From NCBI RefSeq assembly GCF_000420265.1, contig NZ_ATUP01000001.1, positions 868,001-932,000 of the forward strand: a DNA stretch of 64,000 nucleotides, written 5' to 3'. How positions within the stretch are numbered: the stretch's first letter is position 1; each line of letters begins with the position of its first letter. Of this stretch, positions 8,276-15,256 are shown one piece after another. Source of the stretch: Oceanicaulis alexandrii DSM 11625. Its GTDB lineage: Bacteria; Pseudomonadota; Alphaproteobacteria; Caulobacterales; Maricaulaceae. A program made the translations under genes and the position numbers. The notes beneath the pieces are model-generated. The model saw only the letters and a list, made by a program, of their open reading frames with translations, was not told the DNA's origin and ran no database searches.

Positions 8276-9460
8276 CTACTCAGGCTGCAGCTCGCCGAGC
8301 GCCTTGTCGAGGGCGCTGACTGCTTCACGCACATGATCTTCGTTGATGATCAGCGGCGGAGCCATCCGAGCCACATTGTCGCCGGCCGCGCCCATCAGCA
8401 AATGGTGTTCGCGCGCCTTGCCGACAAGCGTGCGGTTGCCAAAGCCGTCCTTGAGCTTCAGTCCGACCAGCAATCCGCGCCCGCGCAGCTCTTCGACCTT
8501 GTCGGAATGCGCGTCCACGACGCCTGACAGCGATTGGCGCAAAGTGTTGGAAATGGAGACCACATGCTCCATGAAGCCGGGCTTTGAGAGCTCGTCATAG
8601 ACCACATTGCCGACCGCCATCGCCAGCGGGTTGCCGCCAAAGGTTGACCCATGCGTGCCCACCACCATGTGCGCGCCAGCCGCATCCGTGGTCAGGCAAG
8701 CCCCCATCGGGAAGCCGCCGCCCACGCCTTTGGCCACGGCCATGATGTCCGGCTTTGCCGTCTCGGCCCATTCATGCGCCCATATCTTGCCGGTCCGGCC
8801 GGCGCCGCACTGCACTTCATCATAAATGAGCAGCAGGCCGTGTTCGTCACAGAGCTCCCGCAGGCCGCGCAGGCAGACATCGGGAATGGCGCGCACGCCG
8901 CCTTCGCCCTGCACCGGCTCGACCAGAATGGCGGCGGTTTCTTCGGTCACCGCAGCCTTCAGCGCCTCATGGTCCCCGAACTCGACCTGGTCAAAGCCTT
9001 CCATGGCTGGACCGAAACCTTCGAGATATTTCGGATTGCCGCCCGCATTGATCCCGCCATAGGAGCGGCCATGGAATGCGCCGGTGAAGGTGATGATGCG
9101 GTATTTGTCGGGGCGGCCATTGGCGAAGTGGTAATGCCGCGCCGACTTCAGCGCGCACTCCACCGCTTCGGTGCCTGAGTTGGTGAAGAAAACCCGGTCT
9201 GCAAAGCTGTCCCGGCAATACTTTTCAGCCAGCTCGATCTGACCCGGCACCCGGAACATGTTGGAGGTGTGCCACAGCTTGTCCGCCTGGTCCTTCAGCG
9301 CCGCCACCGCCTTGGGATGGGCGTGGCCCAGCGCGTTCACCGCAATGCCCGAGATGAAGTCGAGATACTTCTCACCGCTCTTCTCGATCAGATAAGCGCC
9401 CTCGCCGCGTTCGAAATCAAGATTGGGCGGCGAATAGGTGTCCATCAACGGCTTGGGCAT
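8276..9460 (-). CDS. argD: Acetylornithine / succinyldiaminopimelate aminotransferase
   Basis: PLP-dependent class III aminotransferase of 394 residues, acting on N-acetylglutamate semialdehyde in arginine synthesis and often also on the lysine branch. The PLP lysine is K244 in 'AVAKGVGGG'. Also seen are 'FFTNSGTEAVECALK' (91-105), 'GAFHGRSYGG' (127-136) and the 'IYDEVQCGAGRTG' cofactor strand (212-224). A ribosome site 'agggagcc' precedes the ATG. The usual neighbour argF is absent. With lysC elsewhere in the window, a dual arginine/lysine role is plausible but not shown. Confidence 0.92.
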   Translation of the reverse strand: MPKPLMDTYSPPNLDFERGEGAYLIEKSGEKYLDFISGIAVNALGHAHPKAVAALKDQADKLWHTSNMFRVPGQIELAEKYCRDSFADRVFFTNSGTEAVECALKSARHYHFANGRPDKYRIITFTGAFHGRSYGGINAGGNPKYLEGFGPAMEGFDQVEFGDHEALKAAVTEETAAILVEPVQGEGGVRAIPDVCLRGLRELCDEHGLLLIYDEVQCGAGRTGKIWAHEWAETAKPDIMAVAKGVGGGFPMGACLTTDAAGAHMVVGTHGSTFGGNPLAMAVGNVVYDELSKPGFMEHVVSISNTLRQSLSGVVDAHSDKVEELRGRGLLVGLKLKDGFGNRTLVGKAREHHLLMGAAGDNVARMAPPLIINEDHVREAVSALDKALGELQPE

Positions 9461-9524
9461 AAAAGGCTCCCTGGGTGGAAAGGGGTGAGAAAATTATGAG
9501 TGTGCTGATCTAGAACCAGACGCG

Positions 9525-10361
9525 TCAGCTCTTCAAGCGCCAGCCTGAGCGCAGCAGCAGATAGGATGCGGCGAGAAGCGCCGCATTGATCGCTGCGATC
9601 ACCAGACAGCCGATCAGAAGCGGGCTGTCATGACTGCCGATAAAGCCGTAACGGAAGCCGTCGATCAGGAAAAAGACCGGGTTCACATGGCTGATCGAAT
9701 AGAACGGTTCAGGCAGGATCTCGACCGAGTAAAAGGTGCCCGACAGGAACGCCAAAGGCATGATGATGAAGTTGGTGATCACCGCCAGATGATCAAACTT
9801 CTCCGCCCATAGTCCCGCGATCAGACCAATCATCGCCATCATCGCGGTCGCGGAGAGGCCGAAATACGCCATCGCCCAGATGTGGCTGATGGTGATGTCC
9901 ACAAACGGCGCCACGGCCAAAGCGGTCGCCGTCCCGACGATCACGCCGCGCGTGACCGCCCCGCCGATAAAGGCCGCCGCCAGCTCGGCCGCAGACAGGG
10001 GCGGCATCAGGAAGTCGACGGTGTTGCCCTGCACCTTCGCCACGATCAGCGAAGAGGACGAGTTGGCGAAACTGTTGTTGAGCATGCCCAGCATGATCAG
10101 GCCCGGGGCCACGAAGGCCGTGAAGTCAACGCCCATCACCTCGCCGCGGCGCGAGCCGATCGCGAGCGAAAACACGATCATGTACAGCAAGGTGGTCGCC
10201 ACCGGCGCCAGGACGGTCTGGAAGCTGACCTTCAGAAATCGCCGCACTTCCTTCTTGTACAGCGTCCACAGGCCCAGCCAGTTCACCGCGCCCAGGCGGC
10301 GTGGCCGGGGGCCGTCGGAGACAGCTGTGGATTGCGGCGCCGAAGCGACTTGATCTGACAT
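9525..10361 (-). CDS. ABC-2 type transporter permease (YadH/NodJ-like)
   Basis: A 278-residue inner-membrane permease with about six hydrophobic segments after a polar N-terminus of 25-30 residues. The 'FVAPGLIMLGMLNNSFANSS' region and the late 'FLSGTFYSVEILPEPF' segment are typical of the DrrB/NodJ/YadH branch of ABC-2 permeases. The substrate is unknown. No ATPase gene is adjacent: downstream is argD (64-base gap) and upstream the divergent gcrA promoter. The ATG is preceded by 'ggggagtcgctc', a good ribosome site that also contains a GANTC methylation motif at 10366-10370. Confidence 0.83.
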   Translation of the reverse strand: MSDQVASAPQSTAVSDGPRPRRLGAVNWLGLWTLYKKEVRRFLKVSFQTVLAPVATTLLYMIVFSLAIGSRRGEVMGVDFTAFVAPGLIMLGMLNNSFANSSSSLIVAKVQGNTVDFLMPPLSAAELAAAFIGGAVTRGVIVGTATALAVAPFVDITISHIWAMAYFGLSATAMMAMIGLIAGLWAEKFDHLAVITNFIIMPLAFLSGTFYSVEILPEPFYSISHVNPVFFLIDGFRYGFIGSHDSPLLIGCLVIAAINAALLAASYLLLRSGWRLKS

Positions 10362-10440
10362 GAGCGACTCCCCTTAAGGCTCTGTACGCGCATCTAGCAC
10401 GCTCCCGCCGCCCTGTGCAGGCCATGCGGTGCGGATGAAG

Positions 10441-10566
10441 TTATCCACGGACGAATCAAGTCGGCATCTTGTGCCTAGCGGCTCAGGAGATACTGTATGT
10501 CGTGTTCACACCCAAGATATAGGGCAAGCAAATGACCCTATCACTAGGTGTGGGATATGTGGATGA
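10441..10566 (+). promoter_or_regulatory. gcrA upstream region with two DnaA-box-like nonamers
   Basis: Two 8-of-9 matches to the DnaA box TTATCCACA flank the region: 'ttatccacg' at 10441-10449 on the plus strand and 'tgtggatga' at 10558-10566, whose complement reads TCATCCACA. In Caulobacter, DnaA activates gcrA transcription, so the location fits known biology. The match is by eye and one mismatch per site is common by chance, so this is a candidate only. Confidence 0.45.
10507..10552. repeat. Nested inverted repeats before gcrA
   Basis: Outer arms CACACC (10507-10512) and GGTGTG (10547-10552) enclose inner arms ATAGGG (10519-10524) and CCCTAT (10536-10541). The two pairs are nearly concentric, with 6 and 5 bases between them and an 11-base centre. 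The element lies 42 bases before the gcrA start and between the two DnaA-box-like sites. It could be an operator for a multimeric regulator or a leader stem-loop. Confidence 0.6.
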
Positions 10567-10593
10567 GCTTAATTGGGCGAGGAGCGCACCGCC

Positions 10594-11151
10594 ATGGCGT
10601 GGACCGAAGACCGTGTGGAAACTCTGAAAAAGCTTTGGTCTGACGGCCTGAGCGCCAGCCAGATCGCCAAGCAACTTGGCGGGGTGACCCGAAACGCCGT
10701 GATCGGCAAAGTACACCGCCTGGGCCTGTCAGGCCGTGCGGCGCCCTCGCGCCCTGCGCGTCGCCCGGCGCCCCGGCCCGCGCCGCGTCCGGCTGCGAAA
10801 CCCGTGGTCGCAAAAGCCAGCCCGCAGGCCGCCGCCCCGTCAAAGGCGAAGCCTGTCGCTGCTGAGGCCAAGCCCGCAGCCCTGGTCGCGCCGCAAGACG
10901 CCGCCCGTCTGCCCAATGGCGAATACGCCACGGTGCTGACTTTGCGCGAGGGCATGTGCAAATGGCCGATCGGCGACCCAACCGACACTGAATTCCGCTT
11001 TTGCGGCCGCCATTCCGGCGTCGGCAACGCCTATTGCGAAGCCCACGCCCAGCTGGCCTACCAGCCGCAGGCCAAGCGTAAGCGCAAGCCGGGCGACGAC
11101 GCCAAGGCTGTGCTCGACAGCCTGCAATCAGCACGCCGCGTCAATCTTTAG
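10594..11151 (+). CDS. gcrA: Cell-cycle regulator GcrA
   Basis: Transcription cofactor that binds sigma70 RNA polymerase and CcrM-methylated GANTC promoters to run the S-phase programme in Alphaproteobacteria. The 185-residue protein opens with 'MAWTEDRVETLKKLW', then a helix-turn-helix stretch 'SASQIAKQLGGVTRNAVIGK' and 'HRLGLSGR', the hallmark of the family. A linker of about 50 residues rich in Pro, Ala, Arg and Lys follows, then the conserved C-terminal domain with 'GMCKWPIGDP', 'FRFCGR' and 'YCEAHAQLAYQP'. A frame start at 10573 exists, but the ATG at 10594 has 'gcgaggag' before it and matches the family start. A strong terminator follows. Confidence 0.96.
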   Translation: MAWTEDRVETLKKLWSDGLSASQIAKQLGGVTRNAVIGKVHRLGLSGRAAPSRPARRPAPRPAPRPAAKPVVAKASPQAAAPSKAKPVAAEAKPAALVAPQDAARLPNGEYATVLTLREGMCKWPIGDPTDTEFRFCGRHSGVGNAYCEAHAQLAYQPQAKRKRKPGDDAKAVLDSLQSARRVNL

Positions 11152-11173
11152 GCGTCACGCATCTGATCTGAAG

Positions 11174-11200
11174 AACCCCGGCCTCGCGCCGGGGTTTTTT
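11174..11200 (+). terminator. Rho-independent terminator of gcrA
   Basis: A GC stem CCCCGGC/GCCGGGG with a five-base loop and flanking AA/TT pairs is followed by six T. It lies 22 bases after the gcrA stop and touches the stop codon of the convergent acetyltransferase gene. The same hairpin sequence recurs after nrdA. Confidence 0.92.
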
Positions 11201-11690
11201 ATGGGCGAACGTCCAGCTGATATTTGAGAAAACGCTGCCCGGCATGGGCGTCCTCGCCCACAAAGACTGCGCCATAACGCGTCAACGCGGACAAGGACGT
11301 GCGCGATGGCGCAAGCAGAAAGCTGATCACCTTGATCCGCTTATCTTGCCGGGCGAAGTCGAGCGCTTTCATAAACACCCGCCGCCCCAGACCAAAGGCG
11401 TCCGGTGTGAGCACCAGTCCGAAATCCCAGACCTCGCCCTCTTTCTCAAAGCCGCCCCAGCCCACATAGCGATCACTCTCATGGATCGCCCAATGGCCCA
11501 GACCGTCTTCACCCCAGCGTTTCTGCTTGGCGGCGAGAAACGCCGCCACGTCTTCATCGGTCCAGGGCTGGGTGAGCAAAGGCAGGTGCGCGGCGATACG
11601 CGGGTCATTCATATGCGTCAGGAGCTGACTGGCGGAGACGTCGCTCAAGCGCCCGAAACGGATCGACACGTGATGATCTGGGGTGGTCAT
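11199..11690 (-). CDS. GNAT family N-acetyltransferase
   Basis: A 163-residue acetyltransferase-like protein related to the RimJ/RimL branch. Seen are an early 'MNDPRIAAHLPLL' helix, 'GHWAIHESDRYVGWGGF' and 'WDFGLVLTPDAFGLGRRV', which occupies the place of the acetyl-CoA pyrophosphate loop (normally Q/RxxGxG/A). The substrate is unknown. The frame extends upstream to 11744, but that extension overlaps the region leading to the nrdB terminator, and the ATG at 11690 gives a normal family start. The gene is convergent with gcrA. Confidence 0.72.
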   Translation of the reverse strand: MTTPDHHVSIRFGRLSDVSASQLLTHMNDPRIAAHLPLLTQPWTDEDVAAFLAAKQKRWGEDGLGHWAIHESDRYVGWGGFEKEGEVWDFGLVLTPDAFGLGRRVFMKALDFARQDKRIKVISFLLAPSRTSLSALTRYGAVFVGEDAHAGQRFLKYQLDVRP

Positions 11691-11750
11691 GACCGCGAGC
11701 CTATAAGGCCAGACGCCGCCCGCCCAATCACGAGCCGGTGACACATATAC

Positions 11751-11783
11751 AAAAACCCCGGCAGGAGGACCCGCCGGGGTTTG
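11751..11783 (-). terminator. Rho-independent terminator of nrdB
   Basis: Read on the minus strand, an AAACCCCGGC / GCCGGGGTTT stem with a ten-base loop is followed by a short T run, 23 bases past the nrdB stop. The stem resembles those after gcrA and nrdA but has a different loop. Confidence 0.85.
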
Positions 11784-11805
11784 AAAATACGCTGTGACGC
11801 AAGCG

Positions 11806-12852
11806 CTATTCGGCCGGCGTCGCCGCGCCGTGTACGGACCGCTTCAGCATCATGTTGTCGAAGTTCGACCAGACGCCGGCATCGCCATGCCAATCACCCT
11901 GGGTCGCGCCCTTGGAGTATTCGGTCGCGCGCGCTTCAAAGAAGTTCGCGTGCTCGACCCCGTTCAGGATTTCAGACAGCCACGGAAGCGGGTGCTCTTT
12001 GACACCGTAAATCGTGGGCAGCTTCATCTGCTTCATCCGCCAGTCGGCGATGTAGCGGATGTAGGTCTTGATGTCCTCAGGCGTCATGCCTTCGACTTCA
12101 CCCGCTTCAAACGCCAGATCGATGAACTTGTCTTCAAGCTTGACCACGGTCTGGCAGCAATCGGCGATGTCGTCCTTGACCGATTTGGTCAGTGCGCCGG
12201 TTTCTTCGGCGAAGGTGTGGAACAGCTTCATCATGCCTTCGCAGTGCAGCGATTCATCGCGCACCGACCAGGACACGATCTGCCCCATGCCCTTCATCTT
12301 GTTGAAGCGCGGGAAATTCATCAGCATCGCGAAGCTGGCGAACAATTGCAGGCCTTCGGTAAAGCCGCCGAACACCGCCATCGACGTGAGAATATCTTTC
12401 TCGGTGTCGCAGCCGAACTTGCCCAGATAGTCATGCTTGGCCGCCATTTCCTCATACTCCATGAAGGCGGAGAATTCGGTGTCAGGCATGCCGATGGTTT
12501 CCAGCAGCAGCGCATAGGCTGCGATATGGATCGTCTCCATATTGGAGAAGGAGGCGAGCATCATGCGCACTTCAACCGGCTTGAAGAGCGGCATGTAGTT
12601 TTCCATGTAGTTCGCGCCGACTTCCACGTCTGACTGGGTGAAAAAGCGGAAGATCTGCGTCAGCAGATTGCGCTCCTTGTCGGTCAGCTTAGTCGCCCAG
12701 TCCTTGCAGTCCTCGCCCAGCGGCACTTCTTCAGGCAGCCAGTGAACCTGGGACTGAATTTTCCAGAAGTCATACGCCCACGGATAGCGGAACGGCTTGT
12801 AGGTCAGGCTGGGAGACAAAAGGCCCGGACGGTCTGAAGCGACGGATAGCAT
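11806..12852 (-). CDS. nrdB: Class Ia ribonucleotide reductase, beta subunit
   Basis: Radical-generating subunit of aerobic ribonucleotide reductase, partner of NrdA encoded at 15-17 kb. From the ATG at 12852 the protein has 348 residues. The di-iron ligands and radical tyrosine are all present: D75, E106 and H109, Y113 in 'ETIHIAAYA', E166 in 'GGFTEGLQL', and E200 and H203 in 'VRDESLHCEG'. The frame opens at 12882, but the ATG at 12852 is preceded by a 'gagaaag' ribosome site and matches the family start before 'SLTYKPFRYPWAYD'. An NrdR-box-like site lies about 90 bases upstream. Confidence 0.95.
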   Translation of the reverse strand: MLSVASDRPGLLSPSLTYKPFRYPWAYDFWKIQSQVHWLPEEVPLGEDCKDWATKLTDKERNLLTQIFRFFTQSDVEVGANYMENYMPLFKPVEVRMMLASFSNMETIHIAAYALLLETIGMPDTEFSAFMEYEEMAAKHDYLGKFGCDTEKDILTSMAVFGGFTEGLQLFASFAMLMNFPRFNKMKGMGQIVSWSVRDESLHCEGMMKLFHTFAEETGALTKSVKDDIADCCQTVVKLEDKFIDLAFEAGEVEGMTPEDIKTYIRYIADWRMKQMKLPTIYGVKEHPLPWLSEILNGVEHANFFEARATEYSKGATQGDWHGDAGVWSNFDNMMLKRSVHGAATPAE

Positions 12853-12938
12853 GGCGATTTCTTTCTCGGCTCTGGCGATCATTCAAGGGCTGCATAGCGC
12901 TGCAGGCACGACAGATAGCGCTTTAGCCCCTCAGGTCC

Positions 12939-12952
12939 ACTAGATATTGTGT
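12939..12952 (-). promoter_or_regulatory. NrdR-box-like site upstream of nrdB
   Basis: The plus-strand 14-mer 'actagatattgtgt' agrees at 12 of 14 positions with the reverse complement of the NrdR consensus ACACTATATCTTGT as I remember it. NrdR represses ribonucleotide reductase genes when dATP is high. A second box at the usual helical spacing is not clear here. Confidence 0.55.
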
Positions 12953-13038
12953 CACAACGAGTCTGGTTTCCAGTGTATTAATCGGGTTTTCCACGCTGGA
13001 AGAAACTTGACCCCAAACGACTCAAGTGACCGGGTCGG

Positions 13039-14082
13039 CTAGAAGGCGCGTGACAGCGCAATCGCGCCGAACCGTTGCGGCCCGTTCTGCCCGGCATACT
13101 GCTCGCTTCGCACCACATAGGTAAAGGCCAGTCGGTAGTGGTTGATATGGAGCGCTGCGCCCGCTTGCACATCCCCGACCCAGATTTTGCGCGCCACAGA
13201 GGCTGAGTCGCGGAACGTGTTGCCGTCGAGGAAAATATCGCGCCCCACGGCATAGCCGCCTACGCTCGCGAACACATAGGCGGACACCGGCTGGTTCGGC
13301 GTAAAGATGCTGGAGGGGGACAAGGCCGGGCGCATCCGCGGCGGCGCGAAAGAGTCCTGCAGATCCGTTCCGAATCGCACTGTCGCGCCCACAGACAGAT
13401 CCGTGCGCAATGTGCCCAAGGTCAAACCGCCATGGCCCATCAGATCCGCCCGGTATGAGCCGACCTCCCATTGATGCAGGCGTTCGGTCCGCTGGCCCGA
13501 AATGGCGAACACCAGCTCATCATGCAATTGCGCACCCCAGCCGCGCGGCTCCTTGCCGTCGATCAGCTGGTGCCAGCGCGACTGAACAAACTCACCCTGC
13601 GCGCTTGGCCCGATCAGGCCCACATCAATGAGAATGGTGTGTTCGCTATTGGCCGTTCGGGCAGACGCAAACCAGTTCAGGCTGAGATGAGCGGCATAGG
13701 GGTGGTCATCGAGCGGCGGGGTCTCCACCGTAATATCACTGGCTGTGTAGAGCGTATGCGCCAGCGCATAGCCTTCACGCAGGGTCGCGCCCTTGAGCTG
13801 GACGAAAGGCTGGGTGCGAGCGGCGTGCAACAGCCAGGGGCTCACCGCCTCTGCAGCTGACACCCATTCAAGCCGCAGGCCGTTGGTGTAATGCCGATCC
13901 GTGCCGCCAAACATGTCGTTTTCAATGACGACAGTCAGCACCTCACCGTCTTCAGGCTGAAAGAGTTCCGGAAAGTCGGGAAAGTCCGAGGCGCGTGCTG
14001 CGCTGGCTCCAACGACCAAACACCAACACAGGGTGAGCAGAGCCGCAAACCTTGACACTCTCAATGCACGCCCCTCTGACAC
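13039..14082 (-). CDS. LpxR family (DUF2219) outer-membrane lipid A deacylase-like protein
   Basis: Predicted outer-membrane beta barrel of about 347 residues with a signal peptide ending near 'GASAARA'. The diagnostic N-terminal block is 'VVIENDMFGGTDRHYTNGLRLEW', shown here in part as 'IENDMFGGTDRHYTNG'; it carries the N-D and T-D-x-x-Y-T-N-G residues of LpxR, which removes the 3'-acyloxyacyl chain of lipid A. The C-terminus ends in a phenylalanine, as outer-membrane barrels do. The frame starts with GTG at 14082; a TTG at 14064 has a better 'gaggggc' ribosome site and may be the real start. A diverged paralogue lies just upstream. Confidence 0.8.
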   Translation of the reverse strand: MSEGRALRVSRFAALLTLCWCLVVGASAARASDFPDFPELFQPEDGEVLTVVIENDMFGGTDRHYTNGLRLEWVSAAEAVSPWLLHAARTQPFVQLKGATLREGYALAHTLYTASDITVETPPLDDHPYAAHLSLNWFASARTANSEHTILIDVGLIGPSAQGEFVQSRWHQLIDGKEPRGWGAQLHDELVFAISGQRTERLHQWEVGSYRADLMGHGGLTLGTLRTDLSVGATVRFGTDLQDSFAPPRMRPALSPSSIFTPNQPVSAYVFASVGGYAVGRDIFLDGNTFRDSASVARKIWVGDVQAGAALHINHYRLAFTYVVRSEQYAGQNGPQRFGAIALSRAF

Positions 14083-14108
14083 GCGCCGAAAGACGCATGC
14101 GTCCAGCC

Positions 14109-15068
14109 TTACCGCCGCAGCGTCAATGAGAACGCCGCAAATCCTTCAGATGTTTCCCAGGATTCATTGGGCAAGGCATAGCGTGTTTCGCGCTGGATAT
14201 AGGCGAAGGACAGATCCGCGCCGCCAAACCGCGCCGCAACACCGGCCTGCGCGTCGCCCACCGTCGCATAGGGACCCATGGCGAACGCATTGCGCATGTT
14301 AAATCCGGCGCCCGGATCATACATCAGGGCTTGCTGGTCAGCGCCGGCGAAGAACCACCAGGCAGGACGATCCGCCCCAAACCCTTCATCGAGATACTGG
14401 CCAAGCCGGACGGTCGCGCCCGCTTCTGCCGCAGGGCCGTCCTGACCGATGGAGACGCCGGCGCGAGGCGCGACGCCAACATCCAGCCCGTCCAGACCGC
14501 CGCGGGCGTCAAACGTATTTTCATAGCGCAAGGTCATGCGGCTCGCTGACCGGCCAGCGGGATCAAGCGTGCTGCCTGCAATGTCGGCATAGGATTCAGA
14601 GAGCGCTGACAGAGCGGCATCCGGCGCTCGTCCGTCAAACAGAGAGACCGAAATACGCCCCCCCTGCGGTGTTTGCATCAAAGTCGTTCCAGCTTGATAG
14701 AGCGCTGAAAACCCTTCCATGGCGGCGCTGTCGGAGCGAACGCTGAGTGCGACCCCGGCCAGACGCGCCGCATCCGGCATTGCAGACTGCGAATCAGAAC
14801 CGATGAAATCGGTATAGCTCGGCGACCAGCCCAGGGTCTGAGAAGACGTGTAGCGCGAACCGCCAGGATTAGCTCGAGGCTGCGACAACTCGGCCTGAAG
14901 CGGGCCTAAAATCATCGCGCGCATTTCCTGGGACGCCTGCACCTGCTGGGCGAAAGCGCTTGCGCCGAAAGAAGATAGAGAGACCAGGCACGCCGCCGCG
15001 CACCCACCCACCAGAGCTGCATAGCCCTGAGTCGGTTTTAGCACTGTGCTTGCGTTAGGCGTGGTCAT
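14109..15068 (-). CDS. Outer-membrane protein with an LpxR-like C-terminal half
   Basis: About 319 residues with a long signal sequence ending 'SAFAQ'. The LpxR active-site block is absent. The second half resembles the neighbouring LpxR-type protein: 'YENTFDARGGLDGLDVGVAP' parallels a strand of that protein, and the last 60 residues ('VGDAQAGVAARFGGADLSFAY', cut here to 'VGDAQAGVAARFGG') align with its 'VGDVQAGAALHIN' and following strands. I infer a diverged paralogue that kept the barrel but not the deacylase residues. Starts are possible at 15089 (TTG), 15080 and 15068; I chose 15068 for the 'tggggacc' site. Function unknown. Confidence 0.65.
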   Translation of the reverse strand: MTTPNASTVLKPTQGYAALVGGCAAACLVSLSSFGASAFAQQVQASQEMRAMILGPLQAELSQPRANPGGSRYTSSQTLGWSPSYTDFIGSDSQSAMPDAARLAGVALSVRSDSAAMEGFSALYQAGTTLMQTPQGGRISVSLFDGRAPDAALSALSESYADIAGSTLDPAGRSASRMTLRYENTFDARGGLDGLDVGVAPRAGVSIGQDGPAAEAGATVRLGQYLDEGFGADRPAWWFFAGADQQALMYDPGAGFNMRNAFAMGPYATVGDAQAGVAARFGGADLSFAYIQRETRYALPNESWETSEGFAAFSLTLRR

Positions 15069-15202
15069 ACCGGTCCCCATCGGCTTCAACCTGCGATGTT
15101 CAAATCATAGCATGAACAATGGCCATATTGAGATCAAGGAGGCTTCTTTAGGGTTAACAGATCATAAAATATATAAGCTCAATTCTTTCATGCAGATACA
15201 AT

Positions 15203-15232
15203 GAAAAACCCCGGCGCGAGGCCGGGGTTCTT
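15203..15232 (-). terminator. Rho-independent terminator of nrdA
   Basis: On the minus strand the same GC stem as after gcrA (CCCCGGC, loop CTCGC, GCCGGGG) is followed by five T, 25 bases after the nrdA stop. The hairpin and its left flank are identical to the gcrA terminator over nearly 30 bases. Confidence 0.9.
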
Positions 15233-15256
15233 ACAATATTCACAAAAAACCTGATG

